From an uncultured Glaciecola sp. (GTDB lineage Bacteria; Pseudomonadota; Gammaproteobacteria; Enterobacterales; Alteromonadaceae): DNA of 64,000 nt. Below are positions 44,513-53,229 of this stretch, one piece after another. Each line of letters begins with the position of its first letter. The stretch's first letter is position 1. The stretch lies in the NCBI GenBank assembly GCA_937125395.1, contig CAKZLI010000065.1, positions 1 to 64,000 on the forward strand, written 5' to 3'. The position numbers and the translations under genes were made by a program. Under the pieces are notes generated by a model that ran no database searches, had not been told where the DNA came from, and saw only the letters and a list, made by a program, of their open reading frames with translations.

Positions 44513-46690
44513 CTAATCCATCAGTTGTTGCGCTAAATATACATACTCTAATGCTGCTCGCTTAGCTGATTCAGCTAGGTTGGCGCTGGCTGAATGACCG
44601 CCATCAATATTTTCATAATATTCAAATGAATAACCCATTTGCGCAAGCGCATTAGCCATTTTTCGGGCATGCGCGGGATGCACTCGATCATCTTTTGTGG
44701 AAGTCACAAAAAAGATACTTGGGTATTGTGTATCAGCTTGGATGTTATGCAGTGGTGATATTGATTCTAAAAAAGCGCGCTCTTCTGGGATCTCAGGGCT
44801 GCCATATTCGCCTACCCAAGACGCACCGGCTAACAGTTTATGATAGCGCAACATATCGAGAAGCGGGACTTGGCAAACCACTGCATTAAATAAATCAGGT
44901 CGCTGAGTATACATGACGCCCATTAATAATCCGCCATTGGAGCCGCCCATAATTCCAAGTTTGTTTGGGGTTGTGTAACGAGTTGCGATAAGATCTTCAG
45001 CCACAGCGATAAAGTCATCATAAATCACTTGTCGCTTAGTTTTTAACCCGGCTTGATGCCATGCTGGCCCATATTCACCGCCACCTCTAATGTTAGCAAG
45101 TACATACACACCACCATTTTCTAGCCATAATTTACCCCTGACACCTGAATAACTCGGGGTCAGTGATATCTCAAAACCACCATAGCCATACAACAAAGTT
45201 GGATTGTTACCATCAAGCTGTGTGTTCTTGTGAGCCACCACAAAATACGGCACTTGAGTACCATCTTTTGATGTTGTAAAGCGCTGTTTAACGACAAAAT
45301 CGGCATCGTTAAAACGTGATGGAATTGACTTGATAATCTCAGCGTTACCACCTAACACATTTAATTTGTACAACGAGTCAGGTGTCGTAAATCCTTCACT
45401 ATTAATAAATACAATATCGGTTTTATCATTTGCTGAACTTATGCGTAACGCACTGTTAGTCGGTAAATCGAGTTGCTCAGCTTGCCATTGCGCTTGTGTT
45501 GTTTGAACAATATCAAAGGCATAAATTTTATTTACAACATGCTCAAGTACATTGACCAGCACTTTGGACTGCGTTATGGAGACTGAGTCAATTGATGTGC
45601 TATTCGTTGGCGCATAGACGATTTGTAGATTACGAATGCGTTGATCCGTTAACCACTGTCCAAAATCAAATGATACAAGTTGGCCTTGTGCATAGGTTTG
45701 GCCATCCACTACCCAGTCTTCTTGCAGAGAAACTAATAATTGTTGTTTAAATACGCCGGTAATAGAAGACTGTTTGGGTAATGGTAAAGGAACCGTTGAA
45801 CCATCATCACGTAACCAAAATGTACTGTTATGATAGAAGGTTTCACTTTGATGAATGAGTGTGATGAATTGATTTTTATTTACTTCTAGTTGGTATGCCG
45901 CAGCTAGAATATCCGTCTTGTTAGCACTAAATACATGTTGCGCTTGGTCTAATGTTTGTCCACGTTTCACGGTTTTTAATACACGGGCATAGCCGCTTTC
46001 AGTCAATGCATTGTCATCCCAATCGGTACCGACGATCAGCGTGTTCGCATCTTGCCACATAAACGTGTTCTTGGCTTCTGGGATAAATAGTCCGTTTTCG
46101 ACAAACGATTTTGTACCATGATCCCACTCTCTGACTTCAACGGCGTCTTTACCGCCATCAGACAACCGGATCATGCAGCGATCATAATTAGTCGCTAAGC
46201 AAGTTGAGCCTTTGTATACCCAGTTTTTCTTTTCGCTTTTAGCTAATGCGTCAATGCTGAGTAACTCATCCCATTGCACATCGTTAGACATATAGCTGTC
46301 AAGTGTTGTGCGTCGGATCACGCCTCTGACATGTGTTTCATCTTGCCAAAAATTATACACATACCCACCGCGATAATTACCATAAGCAATTTTATCTTGG
46401 GCGTTAACAATATCAAGTGCAGCTTGCTCATATTGACTAAAACGAGGGTCGATAGTGAGTTTATTAAGGGTATTGGCATTCCATTGATTGACTTGGCTGA
46501 GTGCTTGTTCACCCTGGACCTCTTCAAGCCATAAATCGTTAGTCGGGGTAAATGGTGATGTGGTAGGCATAGTCATTCCCTTTGCGGCGATTGTTTGATT
46601 TGAATCGGTGTTAACCTTATCGGTGTGAGTGGGGGAGCAGCCCATGATTGCTAATGCAGTGACAAAACAAGATAAACGATAAATTGACAT
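44513..46690 (-). CDS. Prolyl oligopeptidase family serine peptidase, lipoprotein
   Basis: 725 residues with a lipoprotein-type signal (ALAIMGCSP). The N-terminal beta-propeller runs to about residue 445. The S9A catalytic domain shows LLYGYGGFEISLTPSY, VLANIRGGGEYGPAWH, the nucleophile GGSNGGLLMG (Ser) and the final DGGHSASA (His); the Asp lies in STKDDRVHPAH. It should cleave short proline-containing peptides, and the lipoprotein signal places it in the periplasm. Downstream and 93 bases away is the metalloprotease gene, and 21 bases upstream ends the ABC permease; coordinated expression is possible but not shown. Confidence 0.92.
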   Translation of the reverse strand: MSIYRLSCFVTALAIMGCSPTHTDKVNTDSNQTIAAKGMTMPTTSPFTPTNDLWLEEVQGEQALSQVNQWNANTLNKLTIDPRFSQYEQAALDIVNAQDKIAYGNYRGGYVYNFWQDETHVRGVIRRTTLDSYMSNDVQWDELLSIDALAKSEKKNWVYKGSTCLATNYDRCMIRLSDGGKDAVEVREWDHGTKSFVENGLFIPEAKNTFMWQDANTLIVGTDWDDNALTESGYARVLKTVKRGQTLDQAQHVFSANKTDILAAAYQLEVNKNQFITLIHQSETFYHNSTFWLRDDGSTVPLPLPKQSSITGVFKQQLLVSLQEDWVVDGQTYAQGQLVSFDFGQWLTDQRIRNLQIVYAPTNSTSIDSVSITQSKVLVNVLEHVVNKIYAFDIVQTTQAQWQAEQLDLPTNSALRISSANDKTDIVFINSEGFTTPDSLYKLNVLGGNAEIIKSIPSRFNDADFVVKQRFTTSKDGTQVPYFVVAHKNTQLDGNNPTLLYGYGGFEISLTPSYSGVRGKLWLENGGVYVLANIRGGGEYGPAWHQAGLKTKRQVIYDDFIAVAEDLIATRYTTPNKLGIMGGSNGGLLMGVMYTQRPDLFNAVVCQVPLLDMLRYHKLLAGASWVGEYGSPEIPEERAFLESISPLHNIQADTQYPSIFFVTSTKDDRVHPAHARKMANALAQMGYSFEYYENIDGGHSASANLAESAKRAALEYVYLAQQLMD

Positions 46691-46711
46691 AAATTTTCTC
46701 TAGTGTGTTTG

Positions 46712-47917
46712 TTATTTTAGGGTATGTTGTAAGTTATGTTGGTAAGCCCAATATGCTGGTACACAGGCCGTTATCAATGTTGTGATGAGTACTCCAAGTA
46801 CGATTACCAGTGTGGCAAGACTGAATACATTGGTATCCAAAAATATCCCAAACTCTGCCGCAATCCAGCCTTGTGAGATAAGTAAGGTTAGACTGAGTAG
46901 GAGTAAACTGAGCAGTGTGGCACTGAGTGTTATTAATAATGCTTCACTTTGGATCAACCAAAAAATGACCCACGGTGATGCGCCGACACTTCGTAATACT
47001 GCCATTTCTTGACTGCGTTCACGCATCGAAGCCAGTAACATCGTTGCTAAGCCTAATGTAGTTGCACCGACGATCATCCATGCAATACCGATTAATAAAT
47101 ATTCTACAAAGCCCACTAACTGCCATAATTCATTCAAGACTACCCCAGGAATAATCGACATTAAGGGTTCATCCTGATATTGGTTGACCGCGCGCTGCAT
47201 TAATAAGGTACCAATTTTGGATTTTAAACCAATATAGATTGCGGTTAAATTTGATGATGATGGGGTAGTGGCGATTCGTGCATCCTGTTCATGTGCTAGT
47301 GCTAGCCCAGCTAAAGAGATGTGTACGGTTTGATCTATTGGCGTACCTGTCGCATTGAGTATTCCTGCGATAGTAAATTCGACATCATCATGTTGATGAA
47401 AACTCACATGCCCCACACCATGGTGCAGATGAAGTGTATCGCCAATTTTGTAATTATGGTGTCCAGCAACTTTTGCGCCAATTACGACTTGAGTATCTTG
47501 CTCAAATACGCCTCCGGCCCTAAATGTTAATGGTTGCTGTTGTCCATATTGCAAATAAGTAAATATATCGGCGTTAGTGCCTACGACTGGAAAACCATGA
47601 TGTGAATCGCCTAATGCAATCGGTACTGCCCATTTTACTTGTGGGTGCTTTGCCAGTGTTGTAAAGCTGTCATAACTAATTGAATTACTGGGGATGCCAA
47701 TTTTAAAAACGGAATAGAGTAATAAGTTGATAGGACCTGTGCGTGGGCCAACAATTAAATCTGTACCTGAAATAGTGCGCGTAAAACTGCTTTTTGCAGC
47801 ATGGCGAGTATGCTCTACTGCAAACAGCAATAATAAACTCACCGTCACAGCAAACAATGTTAACAATACCGATTTACGGCGGTACTTGAGACTTTGTAGC
47901 GCAATAGTTAAACGCAT
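46712..47917 (-). CDS. FtsX-type ABC permease with histidine-rich periplasmic domain
   Basis: 401 residues of MacB/LolC architecture: one N-terminal helix (about 17-33), a large periplasmic domain (about 40-265), then three C-terminal helices. Conserved GTDLIVGPRTGPINLLLYSVF follows the first helix. The periplasmic part has a His-rich stretch (LHLHHGVGHVSFHQHDD, near residues 163-180), and nearby HH pairs, suggesting metal binding or export/handling of a metal-linked substrate. The ATPase gene overlaps its start by ten bases. It stands two genes from the Zur-controlled receptor; a zinc role is inference. Confidence 0.85.
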   Translation of the reverse strand: MRLTIALQSLKYRRKSVLLTLFAVTVSLLLLFAVEHTRHAAKSSFTRTISGTDLIVGPRTGPINLLLYSVFKIGIPSNSISYDSFTTLAKHPQVKWAVPIALGDSHHGFPVVGTNADIFTYLQYGQQQPLTFRAGGVFEQDTQVVIGAKVAGHHNYKIGDTLHLHHGVGHVSFHQHDDVEFTIAGILNATGTPIDQTVHISLAGLALAHEQDARIATTPSSSNLTAIYIGLKSKIGTLLMQRAVNQYQDEPLMSIIPGVVLNELWQLVGFVEYLLIGIAWMIVGATTLGLATMLLASMRERSQEMAVLRSVGASPWVIFWLIQSEALLITLSATLLSLLLLSLTLLISQGWIAAEFGIFLDTNVFSLATLVIVLGVLITTLITACVPAYWAYQHNLQHTLK

Positions 47918-48588
47918 ACAGACCCACCTTTATTAATGTCATTGAGCGCGACATGGCGTGAAAAATAGCGAGCTAAACGCTGGTCATGACTGACAAACAA
48001 CACACTCATTTGTGCAGCGTCACTCATACTGATCAGTGTATCCATAAACCCATCTGTCGCGGCCTCATCTAGGGCTGATGTTGGTTCATCGACGATCAAT
48101 AGCTTAGGTTGGTGAATCATTGCTCGGGCGATGGCGACACGTTGTTGTTGACCGACACTCAAGCTGTTGGCTGTTTGATTTAGAATCTGCTCAGGCAGGT
48201 TGAGCTGATTGAGTAACATAGGGATCTGTGCGAGTAGTTGTCGTTTGTCGCAAGAATGAAATTCGGTACTGAGGGCTATATTTTGTGCAACGGTTAAATA
48301 CCCAATTAAGTTAAATTGTTGGAAGACGATCCCCATATTGCGTGCGCGAAACTGATCAGATTCTCGGGCTGTAAGTACTTGTAATGATTGACCTAAAACC
48401 TGGATGCTATCGCGCGGATCACTTTGTGCTAATGTACCGCTGAGTAAATTTAGTAGGGTGCTTTTACCACAGCCCGATGGGCCAGATAAAAACACGCGCT
48501 CACCTAACGCCATATCAAATGACTCAATCTGAAGGACGGGAGTGTCCGAATAAGCAAAGTGTAATTGGTTTATGGTAATGGCTGACAA
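47908..48588 (-). CDS. ABC transporter ATPase, LolD/MacB type
   Basis: 226 residues from TTG 48588, chosen because AGGAG lies about nine bases upstream; an ATG at 48633 would add a 15-residue tail with no homology. Walker A is SGPSGCGKST, the signature is SLSVGQQQR, Walker B is LLIVDEPTSALDE, and the switch is VSHDQ. It overlaps the FtsX-type permease and powers it, probably as a mechanotransmitting pump or lipoprotein-type extractor and not a classical importer. An AT-rich (TA)n stretch just upstream could be its -10 region. Confidence 0.92.
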   Translation of the reverse strand: MSAITINQLHFAYSDTPVLQIESFDMALGERVFLSGPSGCGKSTLLNLLSGTLAQSDPRDSIQVLGQSLQVLTARESDQFRARNMGIVFQQFNLIGYLTVAQNIALSTEFHSCDKRQLLAQIPMLLNQLNLPEQILNQTANSLSVGQQQRVAIARAMIHQPKLLIVDEPTSALDEAATDGFMDTLISMSDAAQMSVLFVSHDQRLARYFSRHVALNDINKGGSVCV

Positions 48589-48664
48589 CCCTTTGCTCCT
48601 AGATGTTAAATATATATATATTATCGAGAACACACGGTACCTGAATTTGTGCTAAGAATAAAGT

Positions 48665-49129
48665 TTAGACACAGAGATCAACAAGGGTTGCTTGCGTTAG
48701 GTTTTGTAAATCTTTTGGTGCAAGGGCAATCTCTAAACCCCGTTTTCCAGCGCTGATATAGATGGTATTGAGTGTCTGGGCACGTGTATCGAGGAGTGTT
48801 ACGAGCGATGTCTTTTGACCTAAAGGGCTGACTCCGCCCATTACATAGCCGGTTTTTTTGGCGACCAATTCTGGATTTGCCATGGTCGCCTTTTTGGCAT
48901 TTACCGCTTTAGCTACGTGTTTGAGTGACAGTGAGTGTGTGACTGGTATAATGGCGACAATGAGTTGTCCATCGCATTCAGTTACCAACGTTTTAAATAC
49001 GCTATCAGGTTGCACATTGAGCTTATCAGCAGCTTCTAATCCGTACGATGGTGCACTAGGATCCGATTGATAACGGTGTGTCGTAAATCGAATCTGTGCA
49101 TCTTTGGCAAGATTAATTGCAGGTGTCAT
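48665..49129 (-). CDS. ybaK: Cys-tRNA(Pro)/Cys-tRNA(Cys) deacylase YbaK
   Basis: 154 residues, full length. Family marks are TPAINLAKDAQIRFTTHRY, SVFKTLVTECDGQLIVAIIP in two steps, the catalytic Lys region LKHVAKAVNAKKATMA, and GYVMGGVSPLGQK followed by TIYISAGKRGLEIAL. YbaK hydrolyses mischarged Cys-tRNA(Pro) in trans to ProRS. It starts 13 bases after the stop of the glyoxalase gene on the same strand, so they are likely co-transcribed. Confidence 0.95.
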   Translation of the reverse strand: MTPAINLAKDAQIRFTTHRYQSDPSAPSYGLEAADKLNVQPDSVFKTLVTECDGQLIVAIIPVTHSLSLKHVAKAVNAKKATMANPELVAKKTGYVMGGVSPLGQKTSLVTLLDTRAQTLNTIYISAGKRGLEIALAPKDLQNLTQATLVDLCV

Positions 49130-49142
49130 ACAGAATGCTTCG

Positions 49143-49583
49143 TTACCATTCGCCAGTATTTGACATACTTGCCCAAGGTTCTTGAGGGGCTAAATGATCG
49201 CCTTCTTGCAGTAACTCGATAGAAATGCCATCTGGCGAGCGTACAAATGCCATGTGACCATCACGAGGAGGGCGATTGATAATGATGCCACCGTCTTGTA
49301 AACGTTGACAGGTTGCATAGATATCATCGACTCTATAGGCTAAGTGTCCAAAATTACGGCCGCCGGTATAGGCTTCGGCATCCCAGTTATAAGTTAATTC
49401 AAGTAGTGGCGCTTTGTCTTCTTTTGCACGCTCAACATCATCGGGTGCTGCCAAAAATATCAACGAAAAACGGCCTTTCTCACTGTCATAGCGGCTGACA
49501 TTGACTAGTCCTAATAATTCACAGTAAAAATGCAGCGATGCATCTAAATCTTGCACCCGTACCATGGTATGTAAATATCGCAT
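49143..49583 (-). CDS. gloA: Lactoylglutathione lyase (glyoxalase I), VOC family
   Basis: 146 residues. The four metal ligands of glyoxalase I are visible: His5 (YLHTMVRV), Glu62 or so (LLELTYNW), His about 80 (NFGHLAY) and Glu about 126 (GISIELLQ). It condenses the methylglyoxal-glutathione hemithioacetal to S-lactoylglutathione. The DNRPP-like segment of other members reads INRPPRDG here. Methylglyoxal detoxification suits a bacterium with heavy sugar flux. Gene follows in the same direction by ybaK. Confidence 0.88.
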   Translation of the reverse strand: MRYLHTMVRVQDLDASLHFYCELLGLVNVSRYDSEKGRFSLIFLAAPDDVERAKEDKAPLLELTYNWDAEAYTGGRNFGHLAYRVDDIYATCQRLQDGGIIINRPPRDGHMAFVRSPDGISIELLQEGDHLAPQEPWASMSNTGEW

Positions 49584-49622
49584 GTGACAAATTCCTTGAT
49601 AATAAATGAGTAAAACTTTGCA

Positions 49623-50288
49623 TTATTCTACCGTGTATTTGGGGCGATAGTCATCTTTTTGCTGTGCTTGATGGTAGGCATCTATGGAAGGATTGCCGGT
49701 CAGTCGTTGTATTTGTTGCTGTTGTTGCTGTTTATGTTTTTCAATCATAATTTTGGTTAATGCTTCAAATTCTTCGCTTTGCGGATTAAGATTGTTACTT
49801 GCTTTACCATTGATTTTTTCCCATGTTCTAAATCCACCGATCCCTAATACACCTAAGATAATCGGCATAAATAACTCAGTATTCATTGAGGGAAGTTGGT
49901 AAAAAGTACTGACTGCAGTGATTTGTGCACTTGTTGCATTTTGAAATGCCGCCTCACCCAAGATACTCGTCATATCCAAGCTTAACATGATGATCCAACT
50001 GCCTAGTGGACGTAATAATGCCTCATAAGCCAAACCTAATGCACCGATCCAAATAATCGCGGGTCTTGCGCCAGCAACAAAAATACTCGGATGATTGGCT
50101 TGCGCTAAATTAATTTGTAACTGCATATGCTGCTCTTTGAGTTCTGCAGCGAGCTGTTGTAATGCAATCCGTTGTTTTTCAATGTCAATATTGCCACGTT
50201 CTTCATCGCTAGTGATCAGCTCATCGACACCATTGGCAATTTTGTCGACTAAATCGCCAATCAATGGAATAGAAGTTAATATACTCAT
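49623..50288 (-). CDS. Holin-like membrane protein (3TM holin superfamily)
   Basis: 221 residues. The N-terminal 60 residues are amphipathic and coiled-coil-like (LITSDEERGNIDIEKQRIAL). Then come HPSIFVAGARPAIIWIGALG, a helix LGSWIIMLSLDM, and PIILGVLGIGGFRTWEKING, the pattern of the phage holin superfamily with three membrane segments. The C-terminus is a Gln-rich hydrophilic tail. Such proteins let endolysin pass the inner membrane. The gene lies 28 bases after the GH108 endolysin gene on the same strand, and no other phage gene is nearby. Confidence 0.8.
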   Translation of the reverse strand: MSILTSIPLIGDLVDKIANGVDELITSDEERGNIDIEKQRIALQQLAAELKEQHMQLQINLAQANHPSIFVAGARPAIIWIGALGLAYEALLRPLGSWIIMLSLDMTSILGEAAFQNATSAQITAVSTFYQLPSMNTELFMPIILGVLGIGGFRTWEKINGKASNNLNPQSEEFEALTKIMIEKHKQQQQQQIQRLTGNPSIDAYHQAQQKDDYRPKYTVE

Positions 50289-50316
50289 CAGTGTTCCTTT
50301 TTCTGCTAAGTGTTAC

Positions 50317-50928
50317 TTAGGCTACATAATATGTGTTAGCACGATTGATCCAGCCACGTAAAAATACCTGCTGGCTGGGATGACGAGCGACAATGCGTTG
50401 ATAAAAGGCAATGCGTTCATCACATAAGGCATTAATAAAATAATGCCCCATCTGCTGATAAATGTTGTCACATGCTCGCGCTGTAATCGGTCCTAACACA
50501 CCGTCTTGTGCAATATTGGCGATACCGGTTAGGTTCATGACTTGTTGTAGGATTTTGATAGATTGGCTCGGGCCATGATTGACTGCCATATCAAATACTA
50601 TGGGTTGTACAGCGCTGGTCAGTAAGTATATTTTGGGTTGTTGGTAATACATTACCCTATAAATGTGTCGTGCTTGTGTTTGTGACAAGTTAGCAATCTG
50701 TACCTGCGCCAATGAATGGGCAGTTAATTCAGTATTATCATTGAGTGAATCGGCTTGATTTTGTGGAATGTAAGCGTCTTGGAAGGCTTTTAAGGTATTG
50801 TTGGTGATGCCGTAACGTGTTTCACCACCACGATCTTGAGGGTGATCGCTATAACCCCCTTCGTGCGTTAGTGTACGTGCAAAAATACGTTCAAACACCG
50901 CGTGTTCGGTTTGCTGTGATGTGCTCAT
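50317..50928 (-). CDS. GH108-type endolysin with peptidoglycan-binding region
   Basis: 203 residues from ATG 50928 (TAAGGA upstream; ATG 50934 overlaps that site). The GH108 motif EGGYSDHPQDRGGETRYGIT gives the catalytic Glu near residue 23. The family's second region is VFDMAVNHGPSQSIKILQQV, followed by a PG-binding_3-like part with DGVLGPITARA. It cuts peptidoglycan glycan strands as a lysozyme-like enzyme. No signal peptide is visible, so exit depends on a holin, and one is encoded next. Upstream on the same strand is yebG, an SOS gene. Confidence 0.9.
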   Translation of the reverse strand: MSTSQQTEHAVFERIFARTLTHEGGYSDHPQDRGGETRYGITNNTLKAFQDAYIPQNQADSLNDNTELTAHSLAQVQIANLSQTQARHIYRVMYYQQPKIYLLTSAVQPIVFDMAVNHGPSQSIKILQQVMNLTGIANIAQDGVLGPITARACDNIYQQMGHYFINALCDERIAFYQRIVARHPSQQVFLRGWINRANTYYVA

Positions 50929-50978
50929 AACCATCCTTAGTTGCTATTTATTATGCTGCGTCAGGGCATCACATAATA

Positions 50979-50994
50979 ATGGTGTATATAGCAG
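50979..50994 (-). promoter_or_regulatory. Weak LexA-like site upstream of endolysin gene
   Basis: Read on the minus strand the sequence is CTGCTATATACACCAT: it keeps CTG at one end, has CAT instead of CAG at the other with the proper ten-base spacing, and an AT-rich core. It is 51 bases before the endolysin ATG. It could be a degenerate SOS box or only an AT-rich promoter element. Confidence 0.3.
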
Positions 50995-51026
50995 TATAGA
51001 TGATTTGGCAGTGGTGCTAGGTTTTT

Positions 51027-51323
51027 TTACTTATCGCTGGCAGCATCATTGATAGAAACCACATCAGCACTTTCTGAGTCAAGGACTTCGTCGGCTTCAA
51101 CACCACGGAAAAGCTTAGCCACACCGTCTTTGTTCTTGGCCAGAATAATCGATAATTCTTCGCATATAGTATCGTCTAACGCGACCCCTTTAGCGGCAAT
51201 GTATTGGGCTAAGTTATCGGCGATGCTCAGCATTTTGTCGTATTTATCAGCTTCTCGTTTGTCGGTAGTCACCAGTTTATCTACCCCTTTATGTTGCACT
51301 ACATATTGTGTAATTACGGCCAT
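51027..51323 (-). CDS. yebG: SOS-induced protein YebG
   Basis: 98 residues from ATG 51323 with GGAGC nine bases upstream; the frame reaches back to 51365 but that part has no homology. The YebG pattern is clear: MAVITQYVVQHKGVDKLV, KREADKYDKMLSIADNLAQY, and AKNKDGVAKLFRG. In E. coli yebG is a small LexA-regulated gene of uncertain biochemical role. A perfect SOS box lies 45 bp upstream, between it and the divergent umuDC operon. The endolysin and holin-like genes follow it in the same direction. Confidence 0.85.
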   Translation of the reverse strand: MAVITQYVVQHKGVDKLVTTDKREADKYDKMLSIADNLAQYIAAKGVALDDTICEELSIILAKNKDGVAKLFRGVEADEVLDSESADVVSINDAASDK

Positions 51324-51367
51324 TATTGCGCTCCATGATTGCGACGTTTTGTTAAGTATACGCAATA

Positions 51368-51383
51368 CTGTATAAATTAACAG
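51368..51383. promoter_or_regulatory. LexA (SOS) box proximal to yebG
   Basis: CTGTATAAATTAACAG has both CTGT and ACAG half-sites with the eight-base spacer of the gammaproteobacterial LexA consensus. It lies 45 bp from the yebG ATG. Confidence 0.88.
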
Positions 51384-51414
51384 TAAATATTTACATTTTG
51401 TCTGATGATCTATA

Positions 51415-51430
51415 CTGTATATGCATACAG
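51415..51430. promoter_or_regulatory. LexA (SOS) box proximal to umuD
   Basis: CTGTATATGCATACAG is a close to ideal 16-bp SOS box and a perfect palindrome in its core, 24 bp before the umuD ATG. Centre-to-centre distance to the other box is 47 bp. Confidence 0.95.
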
Positions 51431-51453
51431 TTATTTTAAATAAAGGGTAAAGT

Positions 51454-51870
51454 ATGTTGCAAGTGATCCCACTCGCGGCACAAGCTGGTATTGCTGGCTT
51501 TGAGTCACCGGCGGCTGAGTATAAGCAGCTAGGATTAGATTTGGATGAGTTATTGATTGAGCACCCTAGTGCGACATTTATCGGTTTGGCGAAGGGCGAC
51601 TCGATGCAGGGATATGGTATATTTGATGGTGACTTGTTGATCGTCGATCGTGCTGCTCAGCGCTCGCCATTAGACATTGTGGTGGCGAATCTGAATGGTG
51701 TATTTGTCTGTAAATTATTTGACCGTCGTAAATTAATACTCTTTTCAGCAGCAGATGAACATGTGCCATATGAGCTACGCCAAGACGATATTTTTGATGA
51801 GGAAGGCGTGGTGATCCGTTCAATCCGGATGCATCGTCATTCTAAGATGGTTAATAAATGTTTGCCTTAG
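51454..51870 (+). CDS. umuD: UmuD-like translesion polymerase V subunit / LexA-type autoprotease
   Basis: 138 residues, as in E. coli. The self-cleavage site is Ala14-Gly15 before FESPAAEY; the nucleophile is Ser50 in KGDSMQGY and the general base Lys87 in FVCKLF. RecA-stimulated cleavage would yield UmuD', which joins UmuC to form Pol V. The N-terminal arm before the cleavage site is about ten residues shorter than in E. coli. An SOS box precedes it and its end overlaps umuC by 13 bases. Confidence 0.95.
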   Translation: MLQVIPLAAQAGIAGFESPAAEYKQLGLDLDELLIEHPSATFIGLAKGDSMQGYGIFDGDLLIVDRAAQRSPLDIVVANLNGVFVCKLFDRRKLILFSAADEHVPYELRQDDIFDEEGVVIRSIRMHRHSKMVNKCLP

Positions 51871-53120
51871 TGGATGCGAATAGTTTTTATGCTTCTGCTG
51901 AAAAAGTATTCGATCCGAGTATTCGACGCAAGCCGGTGGTGGTGTTAACGAATAATGATGGCTGTATCTGTGCCATGTGTGATCGAGCTAAACAAACGGG
52001 AGTTAAAAAATTTGGCCCTTATCATGAAGTTAAAGATCAACTCGCTCAGTTTGGTTGTGTCATTCGTTCTTCTAATTATGAGTTGTATGATGATTTATCC
52101 AATAAAATGATGCATGTTGCTGGGCGCTTTGCACCGGAACAGCATGTATATTCAATTGATGAATGTTTTTTACAATTTGATGGGTTTATACCAGAAGTAG
52201 GCTGGGAGCCGTATGGACAGTCGATACGTCGAGCTGTGTGGCGTGAAACACGTTTACCTGTCGGGGTGGGGATTGCTAGTACGCCGACCTTAGCTAAAGC
52301 TGCTAGCCATGCAGGAAAACGGTTACCTGGTTTTAGTCGTGGTATAGCGGTAATTGATAATCCGATGATCCGAGAACGGGTACTCAAACAAATGCATACG
52401 CAAGATGTGTGGGGTGTCGGTAAGCGCATTGCAGCACGGTTAGCCATACTGGGGATCCATACGGCTTGGCAATTAGCCTGCGCGTCACCTAAAGCGATGC
52501 GTAAGCAATTTTCGGTGGAAATTGAACGCACAGTGCGCGAGTTGAATAATGAGCATTGTTTAACGTGGGATGATGAACGTGCTGCCAAACAGCAAATATT
52601 TTCGACGCGGGCATTTGGCGAAAAAATCACAGATTTAATGAGCTTACGCCAATCCCTGTGTTTGCATGCCGAGCATGTCGGAGCTAAAGCTCGGCGTCAG
52701 GGAAGTGCTGTGAAAGCGATACAGTTTTTTGCGCGGTCCAATCCATTTCAGCCGGAACAGTACTACCATCAATCCGTGATCCATCGCTTTGCGGTGCCTA
52801 CAGCTGATACGATTCAGCTCGTGCTAGCTGCCACGGAAGCAACTCAGGCAATTTTTAAATTGGGTGTTATTTTTCATAAGTCTGGGGCGGGTGCGATTGA
52901 GTTAGTACAGAACGAATATATTCAAACAGATTTATTTGATAGTAACCAAGATAACCCCGAATTGATGTCATGTATGGATACGATTAATCGTAAATATGGG
53001 GCGCATACATTGGGTGTCGCATCCAAAGGCATTATGCCTAAATGGCGTATGCGTCGGGCGTATTTATCACCTCAATACACAACACAATGGTTAGATATTC
53101 CCAAAATAAACTGTCAATAA
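51858..53120 (+). CDS. umuC: UmuC, DNA polymerase V catalytic subunit
   Basis: 420 residues, full length. Y-family catalytic acidic residues are in FALVDANSFYASAEKVF (near residues 6-10) and YSIDECFL (near 100). Other marks are RRKPVVVLTNNDGC, VGVGIASTPTLAKAASHAGK and DVWGVGKRIAARL. The C-terminal little-finger region ends with KWRMRRAYLSPQYTTQW. It performs error-prone bypass of DNA damage with UmuD'. Overlap with umuD gives translational coupling under LexA control. Confidence 0.97.
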   Translation: MFALVDANSFYASAEKVFDPSIRRKPVVVLTNNDGCICAMCDRAKQTGVKKFGPYHEVKDQLAQFGCVIRSSNYELYDDLSNKMMHVAGRFAPEQHVYSIDECFLQFDGFIPEVGWEPYGQSIRRAVWRETRLPVGVGIASTPTLAKAASHAGKRLPGFSRGIAVIDNPMIRERVLKQMHTQDVWGVGKRIAARLAILGIHTAWQLACASPKAMRKQFSVEIERTVRELNNEHCLTWDDERAAKQQIFSTRAFGEKITDLMSLRQSLCLHAEHVGAKARRQGSAVKAIQFFARSNPFQPEQYYHQSVIHRFAVPTADTIQLVLAATEATQAIFKLGVIFHKSGAGAIELVQNEYIQTDLFDSNQDNPELMSCMDTINRKYGAHTLGVASKGIMPKWRMRRAYLSPQYTTQWLDIPKINCQ

Positions 53121-53229
53121 TACGGTTCAGTTACACTGTTATAACAACGTTTTATCGACCATGCAGTCACAGAACATTGGCGTTAGATAGTGTAGACTAT
53201 CGACACATTCACATTGATGATATAAATAC

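Noticed and set aside
48600..48630. ATGTTAAATATATATATATTATC upstream of the ABC ATPase as a second Zur box
   Set aside because: Only one half-site fits; the TA run makes apparent symmetry unavoidable.
49623..50928. Prophage
   Set aside because: Only the endolysin and holin-like genes are phage-like; no capsid, tail, integrase or replication genes in the neighbourhood.
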